Assembly (NCBI RefSeq): GCF_002009015.1
Contig: NZ_LZDE01000332.1
Span: 1-50,598, forward strand
DNA length: 50,598 bases
Direction of reading: 5' to 3'
From: Microbulbifer mangrovi
GTDB lineage: Bacteria; Pseudomonadota; Gammaproteobacteria; Pseudomonadales; Cellvibrionaceae
Part shown: piece by piece, positions 40,815 through 50,520 of the stretch
Layout of the letters: each line of letters begins with the position of its first letter
Position numbering within the stretch: position 1 is the stretch's first letter
Notes under the pieces: model-generated
Told to the model about the DNA's origin: nothing
The model's input: only the letters and a program-made list of their open reading frames with translations
Databases searched by the model: none
Position numbers and translations under genes: made by a program

Positions 40815-43316
40815 TCAGGCCAGGGATACCAGCTCCAGCTTTACCGCACATTTCTTGAAGTCGGTTTGCTTGGAAATAGGATCGGTGGCATCGAGGGTAA
40901 CCTTGTTGATCAGGCGCTGGGCGTCGAAGAAGGGCACATACACCAGCCCCTTCGGTGTCTTCGCCCGCCCGCGGGTCTCAACGCGGGCGATCATCTCGCC
41001 GCGACGACTGATAACCTTTACCTCGCTACCGCGACGGAACCCCTGTGCCTGTGCATCATCGGGATGCATGTAAACCAGCGCATAGGGCACGGCACTGAAC
41101 AGCTCTGGTACACGCTGGGTCATGGATCCCGTATGCCAGTGCTCCAGCACACGACCGGTGCACAACCAGTAGGGATATTCTTTATCCGGTGATTCCGCTG
41201 GTGGCTCGTAGGGCAGGGCGAAAATCCGCGCGCGGCCATCGTCATTGCCGTAGAACTGCACCCCAGCTCCCTTCTTGACGTAGGGGTCGTAGCCTTCGCG
41301 GAAACGCCAGCGGGTTTCCTTGCCATTCACCACCGGCCAACGTAGCCCGCGCACCTGGTGGTACACATCAAACGGGGCCAGATCGTGACCGTGTCCGCGG
41401 CCGAACTCTGCGTATTCCTCAAACAACCCTTTCTGGATGTAGAAGCCAAACGCATCGGACTCGTCGTTGGCATATTCTTTTTCGCGATCAGAATTCGGGA
41501 AGCGATTGGCATGGCCATTGGCAAACAGCACTTCGTACAGGGTCTTGCCCTTGTAGCCGCGTGTCTTGCTCAGTTCCGCCGGCCACACCTCATCGGTTTT
41601 AAACCGCTTGGAGAATTCCACCAGCTGCCAAAGATCCGATTTACTTTCTCCCGGTGCTTTTACTTGTTGGTGCCAGAACTGGGTACGGCGTTCGGCATTG
41701 CCGTATGCCCCCTCTTTTTCCACCCACATTGCAGTGGGCAGAATCAGGTCTGCGGCCTGGGCAGAGGTCGTTGGATACACATCCGAAACAACCACAAAGG
41801 TATCGGGATTGCGCCAGCCGGGTAGCAGTTCCTGCATCAGGTTGGGACCGGCCTGGGCATTGTTGGAAGCCTGGGTCCAGTAGACTTTCAATTTGCCATC
41901 TTTTAACGCACGGCTCTGGGCGACAGCATGGAAACCGGGTTTCGGCGGGATAGTGCCCTCGGGCAGCCGCCAGATTTTCTCTGCGGTAGCCCGGTGTTTT
42001 GGATTGGCCACCAACAGGTCTGCCGGCAAACGGTGGGAAAAGGTACCCACCTCGCGCGCAGTGCCACAGGCTGAAGGCTGTCCCGTCAATGAAAAGGGGC
42101 TGTTCCCGGGACTGGATATTTTTCCGGTCAGCAGATGGATGTTGTAAGCCATATTGTTCGCCCACACACCACGGGTGTGCTGGTTGAACCCCATGGTCCA
42201 CAGGGACATCACCTTGATTTTCGGGTCCGCGTACAGTTCCGCGAGCGCGGTCAGACGCTCCTTGGGCACACCGCTCTCCTTGGCCGCACGATCCAGGGTG
42301 TACGGCTTGAGGAATTCTGCAAACTCCTTGAAGCTCATATCCTCCCAGGTGTTCGCCTTGTCCCGCCCGGCAGCTTTCTGCTCGCGCGGGTCCTCATCCC
42401 GCAGGCCGTAACCGATATTGGTTTGCCCGCGTACAAAGCGCGTGTGCTTTTTGACAAAGTCTTTGTTGACCTTGTTGTTCTGAATAATGTAATTGGCAAT
42501 AAAATTCAGAATCAGCAAGTCGCTGTGCGGCGTCATCACCATCGGTATATCCGCGAGCTCAAAACTGCGGTGTTCGTAAGTAGACAGCACGGCAACCTTG
42601 CAGCCGGGGTGGGAGAGGCGACGATCGGTTACCCGCGACCACAGGATCGGGTGCATTTCCGCCATATTGGAGCCCCAGAGCACAAATGCATCAGCGGCTT
42701 CAAAGTCGTCATAGCAGCCCATGGGCTCATCAATACCGAAGGTGCGCATAAACCCCATCACCGCAGATGCCATACAATGGCGCGCATTGGGGTCGATATT
42801 GTTCGAGCGGAAGCCCGCTTTCATTAGCTTGCTGGCCGCGTAGCCCTCCCACACGGTCCACTGCCCGGAGCCGAACATGCCCACGGATTCGGGCCCGTGA
42901 TTCTTGATCGCCTCCTTGTATTTTTGTGCCATTACGTCGAAGGCCTGATCCCAGGAAACTTCAGCAAAATCTCCGGTCTTGTCGTATTTGCCATTTTTCA
43001 TGCGCAGCAGAGGCTTCTTAAGCCGATCGCTGCCATACATGATTTTCGACAGAAAGTAGCCTTTGACGCAGTTGAGACCGCGATTGACCTCTGCCTTGAT
43101 ATCGCCGTGGGTAGCAACAACACGGTTGTCCTTGGTACCCACCATGACGCTACAACCGGTGCCGCAGAACCGGCATGCAGCCTTGTTCCACTTCAGCTCA
43201 TTCGCGCCGCCCTTGCTCACCAGGTTCTGGGTCCTTGCGGGTATCGCCAGCCCGGCAGCGGCGGCGGCGGCAACTACCGCACTCGCTTTGGTAAAATCAC
43301 GTCGGGTGATCGCCAT
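40815..43316 (-). CDS. napA: Periplasmic nitrate reductase catalytic subunit NapA
   Basis: 833 residues, usual for NapA. The ATG at 43316 starts one base after the napD stop (TGACATG), with GGGAG upstream. A twin-arginine signal (TRRDFTK) precedes the mature enzyme. The [4Fe-4S] ligands are C48, C51, C55 and C83; the molybdenum cysteine is C181 in [11 protein letters not shown]. The bis-MGD-binding domain at the C-terminus ends with [14 protein letters not shown]. It reduces nitrate to nitrite in the periplasm, either for redox balancing or for respiration. Confidence 0.97.
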   Translation of the reverse strand: MAITRRDFTKASAVVAAAAAAGLAIPARTQNLVSKGGANELKWNKAACRFCGTGCSVMVGTKDNRVVATHGDIKAEVNRGLNCVKGYFLSKIMYGSDRLKKPLLRMKNGKYDKTGDFAEVSWDQAFDVMAQKYKEAIKNHGPESVGMFGSGQWTVWEGYAASKLMKAGFRSNNIDPNARHCMASAVMGFMRTFGIDEPMGCYDDFEAADAFVLWGSNMAEMHPILWSRVTDRRLSHPGCKVAVLSTYEHRSFELADIPMVMTPHSDLLILNFIANYIIQNNKVNKDFVKKHTRFVRGQTNIGYGLRDEDPREQKAAGRDKANTWEDMSFKEFAEFLKPYTLDRAAKESGVPKERLTALAELYADPKIKVMSLWTMGFNQHTRGVWANNMAYNIHLLTGKISSPGNSPFSLTGQPSACGTAREVGTFSHRLPADLLVANPKHRATAEKIWRLPEGTIPPKPGFHAVAQSRALKDGKLKVYWTQASNNAQAGPNLMQELLPGWRNPDTFVVVSDVYPTTSAQAADLILPTAMWVEKEGAYGNAERRTQFWHQQVKAPGESKSDLWQLVEFSKRFKTDEVWPAELSKTRGYKGKTLYEVLFANGHANRFPNSDREKEYANDESDAFGFYIQKGLFEEYAEFGRGHGHDLAPFDVYHQVRGLRWPVVNGKETRWRFREGYDPYVKKGAGVQFYGNDDGRARIFALPYEPPAESPDKEYPYWLCTGRVLEHWHTGSMTQRVPELFSAVPYALVYMHPDDAQAQGFRRGSEVKVISRRGEMIARVETRGRAKTPKGLVYVPFFDAQRLINKVTLDATDPISKQTDFKKCAVKLELVSLA

Positions 43317-43317
43317 G

Positions 43318-43692
43318 TCACAGTTCTCCCACAATTTTTACCGGCTGCGCACTGTCCGCAGCAGCTGCCTGTTCTTCCAGTACATGATCCACCTCGGACA
43401 GTTTCAGTTCTTCGTGGTAAACCATGGCGACATTAAGCACACCCTGCTGGTCTTTGATGGTTTCGATCATGGTGTTGATAAAATGATGATCCGCAGTCTC
43501 CAACACCATCACCAGCTTGCCTTCATCATTGCCCAGATGTATTTCCAGCTCCGGACAGGTTTCGACCCAGGCGGAAACCGCCGGAATATGTACCGGACGC
43601 ACATGCACGAGCAGACTCGCAATGTGCAGGGTTCCATCTTCACCGGTTTCCGGGTCATCGTAGTCACGGTTTCGGTAATGGTGCTCTCTCAT
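43318..43692 (-). CDS. napD: NapD, NapA signal-peptide chaperone
   Basis: 124 residues if the ATG at 43692 is used; a longer frame reaches 43719. The NapD core ([24 protein letters not shown], with [19 protein letters not shown] and [13 protein letters not shown]) covers about residues 22-105. It binds the twin-arginine signal of NapA before export. The N-terminal extension of about 20 residues is rich in His, Arg, Asp and Tyr ([20 protein letters not shown]) and is unusual for NapD. An internal start nearer the core cannot be excluded. Confidence 0.9.
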   Translation of the reverse strand: MREHHYRNRDYDDPETGEDGTLHIASLLVHVRPVHIPAVSAWVETCPELEIHLGNDEGKLVMVLETADHHFINTMIETIKDQQGVLNVAMVYHEELKLSEVDHVLEEQAAAADSAQPVKIVGEL

Positions 43693-43854
43693 ACTCTGTC
43701 CACATTTTTTCGGAGCCATTTCGGCGTGGTCTCAGCCCGGAAATACCCGGATTTGACTGTATCTGCACAATGGAAACTTTCGACAGGTTCGGTCGCTTTA
43801 GACGGCGCTGATAATCATTGACCCACCTGAAAGCGGGCAGTCGAAGTATCGAGT

Positions 43855-44028
43855 TCAGGTGGGAGGCCCTGGCGGCCCGAAAATCATTTGCAGTATCCAC
43901 ACGATAAATCCGTAACCGCCGACAATTGCCACCGCCAGGATCGGGAACAGAAATACGAGAATAAATAGCACCAGGCGACCTTCCCTGCGGCGCTGCTCCC
44001 TGGTCGAAGGTAGTTGCTCTTCAGTCAA
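43855..44028 (-). CDS. napE: NapE, small membrane protein of the nap operon (TTG start)
   Basis: 57 residues. A TTG at 44028 is preceded by GAGGGG 8 bases upstream, and no other start fits the frame. The product has a charged N-terminus (STREQRRREG), one hydrophobic segment (~19-50, LVLFILVFLFPILAVAIVGG...) and the tail FGPPGPPT, the pattern of NapE (PF06796). Its position in front of napD gives the classical napEDABC order. The function of NapE is not established. The gap to napD (43693-43854, 162 bases) shows no gene. Confidence 0.85.
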   Translation of the reverse strand: MTEEQLPSTREQRRREGRLVLFILVFLFPILAVAIVGGYGFIVWILQMIFGPPGPPT

Positions 44029-44438
44029 CGGGTTTACCCCTCATGAATGTCGGAGTTTATTACCGGAAGAAATTAGGCCAGGACGCCTTATACCGAATAT
44101 CCCGCTCCGGAATGATCGGGACGATAAATTGCAACAGGTATAGTGCAACGCCAATTCAGCCCACATGTCTTCAGTCTAGAAAGGTGTGTAGATCCAGCAA
44201 GGATATTTGCAGCCTTCAGGTCTTCTAACGTCAGTAATTGGAGGGAAAGAGAGCAGCGATTGGTAAAACACGCCAATAAAAAAGCCGGGCATAGGCCCGG
44301 CTAAAAGGAAATGAGAATTACAACTGATTACAACTAAACACCCCCCCCCAGGCGTTCGGGTGGGGACTGCGCGATGTTGACGCTGGCGATCGCGGACGAT
44401 ACTAATTTCCGCGACCACCAGACCGGATTATCGCGGGA
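44029..44438. other. Intergenic region upstream of nap and downstream of the TonB receptor
   Basis: 410 nt. It contains the TonB receptor terminator (44276-44302), a run of nine C at 44341-44349, and the nap promoter region. No clear FNR-type TTGAT-N4-ATCAA site was found by eye. Confidence 0.5.
44276..44302 (-). terminator. Terminator of the TonB receptor gene
   Basis: AGCCGGGC (44283-44290), loop ATAG, GCCCGGCT (44295-44302), then seven T on the minus strand (44276-44282). It lies about 135 bases after the stop at 44439. Confidence 0.88.
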
Positions 44439-47234
44439 TCAGAAATTCACCCGCAGACCCAGCAATACCTCACGACCGGTACTGTTGTACTCACGCACCA
44501 GATCCAGGTCGCCCAGGGGACCGGTGGTGTACAGGCGTTCGGTTTCATTGGTCAGGTTAATCGCTTCCAGGGTAATGGTCGCGTAGTCCGTCACGTTGTA
44601 GAACGCCGACATATCGACACGGGTTGGCCCGGTAGTGCCGTGCGAGGCATTGCCGTTGGACCCGGTCTGGTCGGTAACGTAATCGTCACGACCATTGACC
44701 ATCACACGACCGCCAAACATATCGGTTTCATAGTAAAGCCCGGCGTTGTAGCTGTTCTCGGAAAGACCTTCCAGAGAGCCGCGAATACCATTGCCGAAAT
44801 CAGCGCGGGACTGCACGTGGGTAAAGTTCGCCAGCACGCCGAAGTTGCTCGCCCAACCCGGCAGGAATCGCAGCGGCTGCTGATAGGAAACTTCGTAGCC
44901 ATTCAGGTCCGCACCTTCACCATTGACGGAAGTGGAGATGTTCCAGCCGTTGTCGTCCGGCTGCAGTGCATTCGGCTCGTACAACGGACTATTGGGATCA
45001 TACTCGGGACGGGCGGCAACCACTGCGCGAATATCCGCAGGCAGGTACTGGTTTTCCAGAGTTTCGCCGGTAGTGAAGCCGTCGATCTGCTTGTGGAATA
45101 CGGTCAACGCCAGTACCGCTTCCTCCGCAAAATACCACTCCAGACCCAGGTCCGCGGAATTGGCACGCACAGGCTCCAGGCCGGGGTTACCAATGCTGAC
45201 GTTACCGTTAATCGGGGTCACGTTAACAGTTCCGGCAAGGCTGCCGAGGCCGGGGCGGGACATGTTGCGGGCAACACCGAGGCGCAACAGCAGGTCTTCC
45301 TGCAACTCCCACACAAAGTTGGCGGAGGGCAGGATCTCGGTGTAGCTGCCTTCGCGTTCGGTAGCCGCAAAGCCGCCCTGGCCATCACTGGATACGCCGC
45401 GCGAGGTCACTGTGGTATCTACTATGCGGACGCCGGTGTTGACGGTAAACGGCAGACCCAGCAGCTGGGTGTACACATTGGCTTCAGCATAGCCACCGAA
45501 AGATTCCTCTTCGATATCGTAGGTACTGGAATCATCCCGGTCCAGTTCCCACTGACCGGCACCCCAGGCAGCAGCGGCCGAATCGTAGTCGGCAACCAGC
45601 CAGTTTCTCGGGAAGCCGGCCGGAGCATCGATACCATCGCCAAACCCGTCCACCACACTGCCCAGGGTAGTGGAGAGATCTGCGGACACAACCTGTCCAT
45701 TCAGGTCGTTAACGCCCACCGGATTCCAGCGCTGTGATTGCACCTCGCGACTGTTCCAGATCAGACCGGTCTTCACGTTCGAGCTCTCACCCTCGATGGT
45801 GAAATCCGCACGGAAAGTATCGTTGTTGCGCTCAACAATATCGCGGCGCAGAGTCGGTCCGCTCCACACGTAGTTGGACGGATCGAGTACATCGAAGCCG
45901 TAGCTCATCTCGGCAATTTCACTATCGTTCAGGAACGAATAGGAAAAGCTGTGACCTTCGCTGGCGGTCTGGTTGAAGCGCAGCTGGTCTTCGGTGTGCT
46001 CGGATACGGCGTTGCCGTACATCACGTCGAGGACCATGTTGTCGGCGAGATCGAACTTACCGGACAGTACCACTTGACGGAAATCGGTTTCACTGAACTG
46101 ACCACGGCTCTCGGAGCGTGGAGTAACGTTGTCAAACTCGCCCGCAACAATATAACGACCGGACGGATCCAGGGTCACGTTGGTGGGCACAATCTGGTCG
46201 TAGGTATTCCGGAATTGCGCAAAGTAGTTATAGGAGGTGACGTCCGCTTGCAGGTTGGAGGTCAGTACATCCAGCGAGAACTCCATATCGTCGGTGGGGC
46301 GGAACTGCACGGAACTGGTCAGGCCCAGACGCTCCTGCTCGCGGTTAAAAGAATCCATACGCGGCAGACGCGGTGTCCACATGTAATCGAGCGCGCTGTC
46401 GGCGGGAACCGCTTCACCCGGGTTATTGGCACCGGGATTCGGGGTGCCGTTGATGACCACATCGGAATCGCCGTTTGCCCAACTGCGGCCATTGGCCACC
46501 GGGCTGGTCCAGCGCACGGTACCGAAGCCTTCCTGGCGCACGGTGCGCTCGGAATAGGCGGCGCTTACCAGTACACCCAGCTTGTCATCCATAAAGGTAT
46601 TGCTGTACAGACCGGTCATGCGCGGATTGCTTTCCCCGGCAAAGCTGTCCGCCATCAGCTGTCCGCTGAAAGCAACTTGCTGTCCCGGGCTATCGAACGG
46701 ACGCGCGGTGGACAGCTCGACAGTCGACGCCAGACCGCCCTCTTCCACAGACGCAATTGGCGTTTTGTGGATGGTGATCTGGTTGAACAGTTCGGAGGCA
46801 AATACGTTGAAGTCGAAATCGCGGCCGCGGTTGACGCCACCGGAGGAATCGAGGCCGCCGGTACTGGAAGGCACTTCCATACCGTTCAGGGTAGTGCGGG
46901 AAAAGCCCGGACCAAGACCGCGTACGGTAATATTGCGACCTTCACCACCTTCGCGGGAAATCGCCACGCCGGGAACCCGCTGCAGGGATTCTGCCAGGTT
47001 CAGGTCGGGCATCTTGCCCATGTCTTCCGCGATAATGCTGTCGGTATTGTTGGCACTATCGCGCTTGGTATCCAGGGCGCGCTCCAGGGACTGGCGGAAT
47101 CCGGTAACCGAGATTTCCTCCAGTGCTTCGCCCTGCGGCCCTTGCGGCTCCTGCGACTCGGCCTCTTCCTGCGCAAACGCAGGGGAGGCAATCGCCATTG
47201 CCAGTACAAGCGGTTTTATTGTGTAGTTGCTCAT
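44439..47234 (-). CDS. TonB-dependent outer-membrane receptor, pectin/galacturonide type
   Basis: 931 residues, AAGGAG before the ATG. Signal peptide to about residue 22, an acidic Pro/Gln segment (EPQGPQGEA), then the TonB-box region LEEISVTGFRQSLERALDTKRDSANNTDSI. The plug follows with DMGKMPDLNLAESLQRVPGVAISREGGEGRNITVRGLG. The barrel ends in EVLLGLRVNF with the C-terminal Phe. It starts 27 bases after the GH28 gene and probably shares its transcript. Predicted to import galacturonate oligomers released by GH28 and the lyases. It differs from the receptor at 15736-18732 in plug sequence and length. Confidence 0.93.
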   Translation of the reverse strand: MSNYTIKPLVLAMAIASPAFAQEEAESQEPQGPQGEALEEISVTGFRQSLERALDTKRDSANNTDSIIAEDMGKMPDLNLAESLQRVPGVAISREGGEGRNITVRGLGPGFSRTTLNGMEVPSSTGGLDSSGGVNRGRDFDFNVFASELFNQITIHKTPIASVEEGGLASTVELSTARPFDSPGQQVAFSGQLMADSFAGESNPRMTGLYSNTFMDDKLGVLVSAAYSERTVRQEGFGTVRWTSPVANGRSWANGDSDVVINGTPNPGANNPGEAVPADSALDYMWTPRLPRMDSFNREQERLGLTSSVQFRPTDDMEFSLDVLTSNLQADVTSYNYFAQFRNTYDQIVPTNVTLDPSGRYIVAGEFDNVTPRSESRGQFSETDFRQVVLSGKFDLADNMVLDVMYGNAVSEHTEDQLRFNQTASEGHSFSYSFLNDSEIAEMSYGFDVLDPSNYVWSGPTLRRDIVERNNDTFRADFTIEGESSNVKTGLIWNSREVQSQRWNPVGVNDLNGQVVSADLSTTLGSVVDGFGDGIDAPAGFPRNWLVADYDSAAAAWGAGQWELDRDDSSTYDIEEESFGGYAEANVYTQLLGLPFTVNTGVRIVDTTVTSRGVSSDGQGGFAATEREGSYTEILPSANFVWELQEDLLLRLGVARNMSRPGLGSLAGTVNVTPINGNVSIGNPGLEPVRANSADLGLEWYFAEEAVLALTVFHKQIDGFTTGETLENQYLPADIRAVVAARPEYDPNSPLYEPNALQPDDNGWNISTSVNGEGADLNGYEVSYQQPLRFLPGWASNFGVLANFTHVQSRADFGNGIRGSLEGLSENSYNAGLYYETDMFGGRVMVNGRDDYVTDQTGSNGNASHGTTGPTRVDMSAFYNVTDYATITLEAINLTNETERLYTTGPLGDLDLVREYNSTGREVLLGLRVNF

Positions 47235-47261
47235 TACTAACGCTCCTTACTCTCTCTTCGT

Positions 47262-48638
47262 TTATTTTCTCCAGCTCAAGACACCGTCTATTCGCTGATC
47301 TCCTAGTTTTACCTCATCAAATTCAAGATTGACCGCATTCTCGATCACCAGCGGCGTTTGCACCTGCTCGACATTGATCCCCCTGAATACAACATCTTTC
47401 AGAGGAGCGGCGTCAGGCGCGTGCACTTCCAGAAAAGTGCCTACTTCCTTGACCTGAATGTTTTCAAAGACAATTTCCCGGTAAATGGATGGGAAGAAGC
47501 CGCCAAGTTCCCCGGGATAATTCAGCTGAAACCAGAACAGGTTTTCAAAGGATTCCACCTCGAGATTGCGCAGGTGGATATTTTCAACCAGGCCACCCCG
47601 GTCGAGATTTGCCTTGAAGCGGAAGGCAGACACGCCCTTGCGAAGCAGGTTATCGGTAAAGAATACATCGCTGATGCCACCGGACATTTCACTGCCCAAT
47701 GCGATGCCATCCTCGCCGCCCATATCGTTGTTGCGCACGACAATCCGGCGACTTGGGATGCCGATAGTGCGACCGTCGAGATCGCGCCCGGATTTCACTA
47801 CTACGGAGTCATCACCGGTGCGAAACCAGCTGTTTTCAAGTAACACGTTGCTACTGGATTCAATATCGATGCCGTCGTTATTGAAAAAATGACTGTCGAC
47901 ACGAATTCTCTGCACCGTCGCGTGATCGGTGTAGATGAGATGGTTCACCCAGAACGGCGAGTTGAGCGCGGTAAAGTCCTTTAACAAAACCCGTTTTGCG
48001 CCGAAGAACTGGACCAGTGGTGGCCGGAGAAAGGTGCCTTCACCAAAAATTCGCTCTTCAACGGGAACACCGCCGGCGCCCATCTTGCGCAATCGCTGCA
48101 TGTCAGCATTCTGTTTGGGGTGCCATTGCTTGAACGCACTGTCGGCGTTTCCATCAATGGTCCCGGTGCCGGTGATAGCCACATCTTCAACACCGGCGGC
48201 GTAAATCAGCGGCGAGTAGGTATACAGTTCCGTTCCCTCCCAGCGGCTTTTAACCACAGGCAGGTAGTCGGCTGGTTCGGGGGAAAACTTCAGCAGCGCA
48301 CCCTTGGCGAGATGCAGCTCGATTTTACTGTGCAACACCACCGGGCCATGGCTCACCCAGTTACCACGGGGTATCACAATACGGCCGCCTCCAGCCTGTA
48401 CCGCCGCCGCAATGGCTTGCGATATCGCTGGATGCACGTCGGCATCGGCCACGGCACCGAAATCCAGGATGGAGAATTCCCGATCGGGAATAGAGGGAAG
48501 CTGGATACCCGCTACGATTTCTTCGGCGAGGTCCCAGTCGGAATTGGATTTTGCATAAGCTGAAGGCACACCGATAAAAATCAGTGCGCACGCAAGCAGG
48601 CCCCGCACACAGCGGAGGCGTGACATCATCGCGATCAT
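47262..48638 (-). CDS. GH28 polygalacturonase, probably exo-acting
   Basis: 458 residues, CGGGAG upstream of the ATG at 48638; a signal peptide ends near PSAYA (residue ~29). The GH28 beta-helix covers ~50-450. Catalytic motifs are NNDGID (~232), TGDDSV (~251) and GGEDGIALGSEMSGG (~282, in place of the usual GHG-G); the SEMSGG form is common in exo-polygalacturonases. The usual RIK appears to be replaced by a FRFKAN segment. Predicted role: release of galacturonate from chain ends, probably in the periplasm because there is no lipobox or linker. It lies between kduD and the TonB receptor on the same strand. Confidence 0.92.
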   Translation of the reverse strand: MIAMMSRLRCVRGLLACALIFIGVPSAYAKSNSDWDLAEEIVAGIQLPSIPDREFSILDFGAVADADVHPAISQAIAAAVQAGGGRIVIPRGNWVSHGPVVLHSKIELHLAKGALLKFSPEPADYLPVVKSRWEGTELYTYSPLIYAAGVEDVAITGTGTIDGNADSAFKQWHPKQNADMQRLRKMGAGGVPVEERIFGEGTFLRPPLVQFFGAKRVLLKDFTALNSPFWVNHLIYTDHATVQRIRVDSHFFNNDGIDIESSSNVLLENSWFRTGDDSVVVKSGRDLDGRTIGIPSRRIVVRNNDMGGEDGIALGSEMSGGISDVFFTDNLLRKGVSAFRFKANLDRGGLVENIHLRNLEVESFENLFWFQLNYPGELGGFFPSIYREIVFENIQVKEVGTFLEVHAPDAAPLKDVVFRGINVEQVQTPLVIENAVNLEFDEVKLGDQRIDGVLSWRK

Positions 48639-48674
48639 TGTTGCTCCCGGAGGAAATCTTATCTATTTATTAAT

Positions 48675-48722
48675 CCGGGAGACGCTTGCCTCCCGGCCCT
48701 CTCACTCAACATCCTGAGAGGG
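48675..48722. other. Two tandem hairpins between kduD and GH28
   Basis: CCGGGAG (48675-48681) pairs with CTCCCGG (48690-48696); immediately next to it CCCTCTCA (48697-48704) pairs with TGAGAGGG (48715-48722). On the minus strand neither has a clean T tail. They may be mRNA processing or stability elements that set different levels of kduD and GH28, or a weak terminator. Confidence 0.55.
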
Positions 48723-48776
48723 AAGCAACTACAGATTTTAAGATCCGCCAAAACCCCAGCGGATATACAGAACTAC

Positions 48777-49568
48777 TTACTCGTTGGAAGGCTTGCCGAT
48801 AGTGGCGAGAATGCCGCCATCCACGTATACCACCTGTCCGTTGACGAAATTGCTCGCATCGCTGGACAGGAATACCGCAGCGCCCTGCAAGTCTTCCGGA
48901 TTACCCCAGCGACCAGCAGGGGTACGGCCGATAATGAAGTCGTTAAACGGGTGGCCATCTACGCGGATTGGCGCAGTCTGGCTGGTGGCAAAATAGCCCG
49001 GGCCAATTCCGTTGACCTGAATATTGTGGCGCGCCCACTCGGTCGCCATATTCTGGGTGAGCATCTTCAGGCCGCCTTTGGATGCGGCGTAGGCAGAAAC
49101 GCTGTCGCGACCCAGCTCGCTCATCATGGAACAGATGTTGATGATCTTGCCGGCACCGCGCTCGATCATGCGCTTCACCACCGGGCGGCTCATCACCATC
49201 ACACCGGTAAGGTTGGTTTCCAGTACCTTGTTCCACTCGGATAATTCCATTTCCAGCAGCGGAACACGGCGGATGATGCCTGCGTTATTGACCAACACAT
49301 CGATAGGCCCCTGCTCCTGCTCGATTACCGGCACCATTTCGTTGACTTCGTCTTCGTTGGTGACATTGAACAGGTAACCGTGGGCGTCATAGCCTTTTTC
49401 ACGCAGTTCGGAAACGGCGTTATCCAGCTTTTCCTGAGAGGAGTGACCGGTGATAACCAGTTTTGCACCGGCGTCGCCAAGGCCCTGGGCCATGGCCATA
49501 CCCAGGCCATGGGTAGCGCCGGTAACCAGTGCGAGTTTTCCGGTTAAGTCGAACAGTGACTTGGACAT
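48777..49568 (-). CDS. kduD: 2-keto-3-deoxygluconate (KDG) dehydrogenase KduD
   Basis: 263 residues, CTGGAG before the ATG at 49568. Classical SDR: TGATHGLGMAMAQG near 17, NNAGIIRR near 95, YAASKGG near 160 and the end VNGQVVYVDGGILATIG. The N-terminus SLFDLTGKLALVTGA is that of KduD. It reduces 5-keto-4-deoxy (DKII) to KDG with NAD(P)H after KduI, completing the route for the unsaturated products of pectate lyases. It lies 109 bases after kduI. Confidence 0.92.
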   Translation of the reverse strand: MSKSLFDLTGKLALVTGATHGLGMAMAQGLGDAGAKLVITGHSSQEKLDNAVSELREKGYDAHGYLFNVTNEDEVNEMVPVIEQEQGPIDVLVNNAGIIRRVPLLEMELSEWNKVLETNLTGVMVMSRPVVKRMIERGAGKIINICSMMSELGRDSVSAYAASKGGLKMLTQNMATEWARHNIQVNGIGPGYFATSQTAPIRVDGHPFNDFIIGRTPAGRWGNPEDLQGAAVFLSSDASNFVNGQVVYVDGGILATIGKPSNE

Positions 49569-49677
49569 AAATTTCTCCAGTTTTTCGGTAGATACGCTGC
49601 GTGTGTCTACCCTACGGGGATATGGAAATAGGTTACAGCAGGGTGGATTGGCTCGGTGTATCCACCACTCAGAACTA

Positions 49678-50520
49678 TCAGCGCAACTCGTGGGGCTGCA
49701 CGAAATCCATATCGTCGTAATCCAGGTTTTCTCCCGCCATTCCCCAGATAAAGGTGTAATTGGCAGTGCCCACACCGGAGTGCAGAGACCAGGTGGGCGA
49801 GATCACCGCCTGCTCGTTGTGCATCCACAGTGTCCGGGTATGCTGTGGCGGGCCCATGAAATGACACACCGCCTGCCCCTCCGGCACATTGAAGTACATG
49901 TAGGCTTCCATACGGCGGCTGTGGGTATGGGCCGGCATGGTATTCCAAACGCTGCCCGGCGCCAGCTCGGTCATGCCCATCTGCAATTGGCAGGTCTGGA
50001 TGACGCCGTTCACCAACAACTGGTTGATCACTCGCTGGTTGCAGGTTTCACTGGCGCCACGTTCCATTACATTGGCATCGGCCTTGCTCACTTTTACCGC
50101 TGGATAGGCACAGTGCGCCGGCGCGGAGTTCAAGTAGAACTTGGCGGGGTTGGATTTGTCCGCACTAGTCAGTTTCACCACCACGGAACCACGTCCCACA
50201 TAGAGGGCTTCCTTGTGGCCGATTTCGTGCACCTTGCCATCCACCTCCACGGTTCCGGAACCACCGATATTGATGAGTCCCAACTCGCGGCGCTCAAGAA
50301 AATACTCGGAGCGCAGGGCTTCCACGGTTTCCAGCTGCACGGTTTTTTCCACCGGCATGATGCCGCCTACGATCATGCGATCTACATGGGTGTAGGTGAG
50401 GCGCACCGTATCCGCTTCGAAAAGTTTCGGCACGAGGAACTCTTCACGCAGGCGGTCGGTATCGTAGTTGACGTAGTCACTCGGGTGACTGGCGTAACGC
50501 TCTTCGAAATTGGTGGTCAT
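49678..50520 (-). CDS. kduI: 5-keto-4-deoxyuronate isomerase KduI
   Basis: 280 residues (E. coli KduI 278), CAGGGG before the ATG at 50520. Cupin metalloenzyme. N-terminal part reads YASHPSDYVNYDTDRLREEFLV; the metal-binding stretch TMPAHTHSRRMEAYMYF carries the two His and one Glu; a later His lies in WSLHSGVG. It isomerises 5-keto-4-deoxyuronate (DKI) to the KduD substrate in the cytoplasm. It is probably the first gene of a kduI-kduD-GH28-TonB receptor cluster. The remaining 78 bases to the window edge show nothing recognisable. Confidence 0.96.
   Translation of the reverse strand: MTTNFEERYASHPSDYVNYDTDRLREEFLVPKLFEADTVRLTYTHVDRMIVGGIMPVEKTVQLETVEALRSEYFLERRELGLINIGGSGTVEVDGKVHEIGHKEALYVGRGSVVVKLTSADKSNPAKFYLNSAPAHCAYPAVKVSKADANVMERGASETCNQRVINQLLVNGVIQTCQLQMGMTELAPGSVWNTMPAHTHSRRMEAYMYFNVPEGQAVCHFMGPPQHTRTLWMHNEQAVISPTWSLHSGVGTANYTFIWGMAGENLDYDDMDFVQPHELR

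Noticed and set aside
45738-47240. Plus-strand open frame opposite the second TonB receptor
   Set aside because: The receptor is complete with plug and barrel motifs on the minus strand; the opposite frame is low-quality sequence.
49569-49775. 69-residue N-terminal extension of KduD
   Set aside because: It would run into the end of kduI and does not resemble KduD; the ATG at 49568 has CTGGAG at good spacing.
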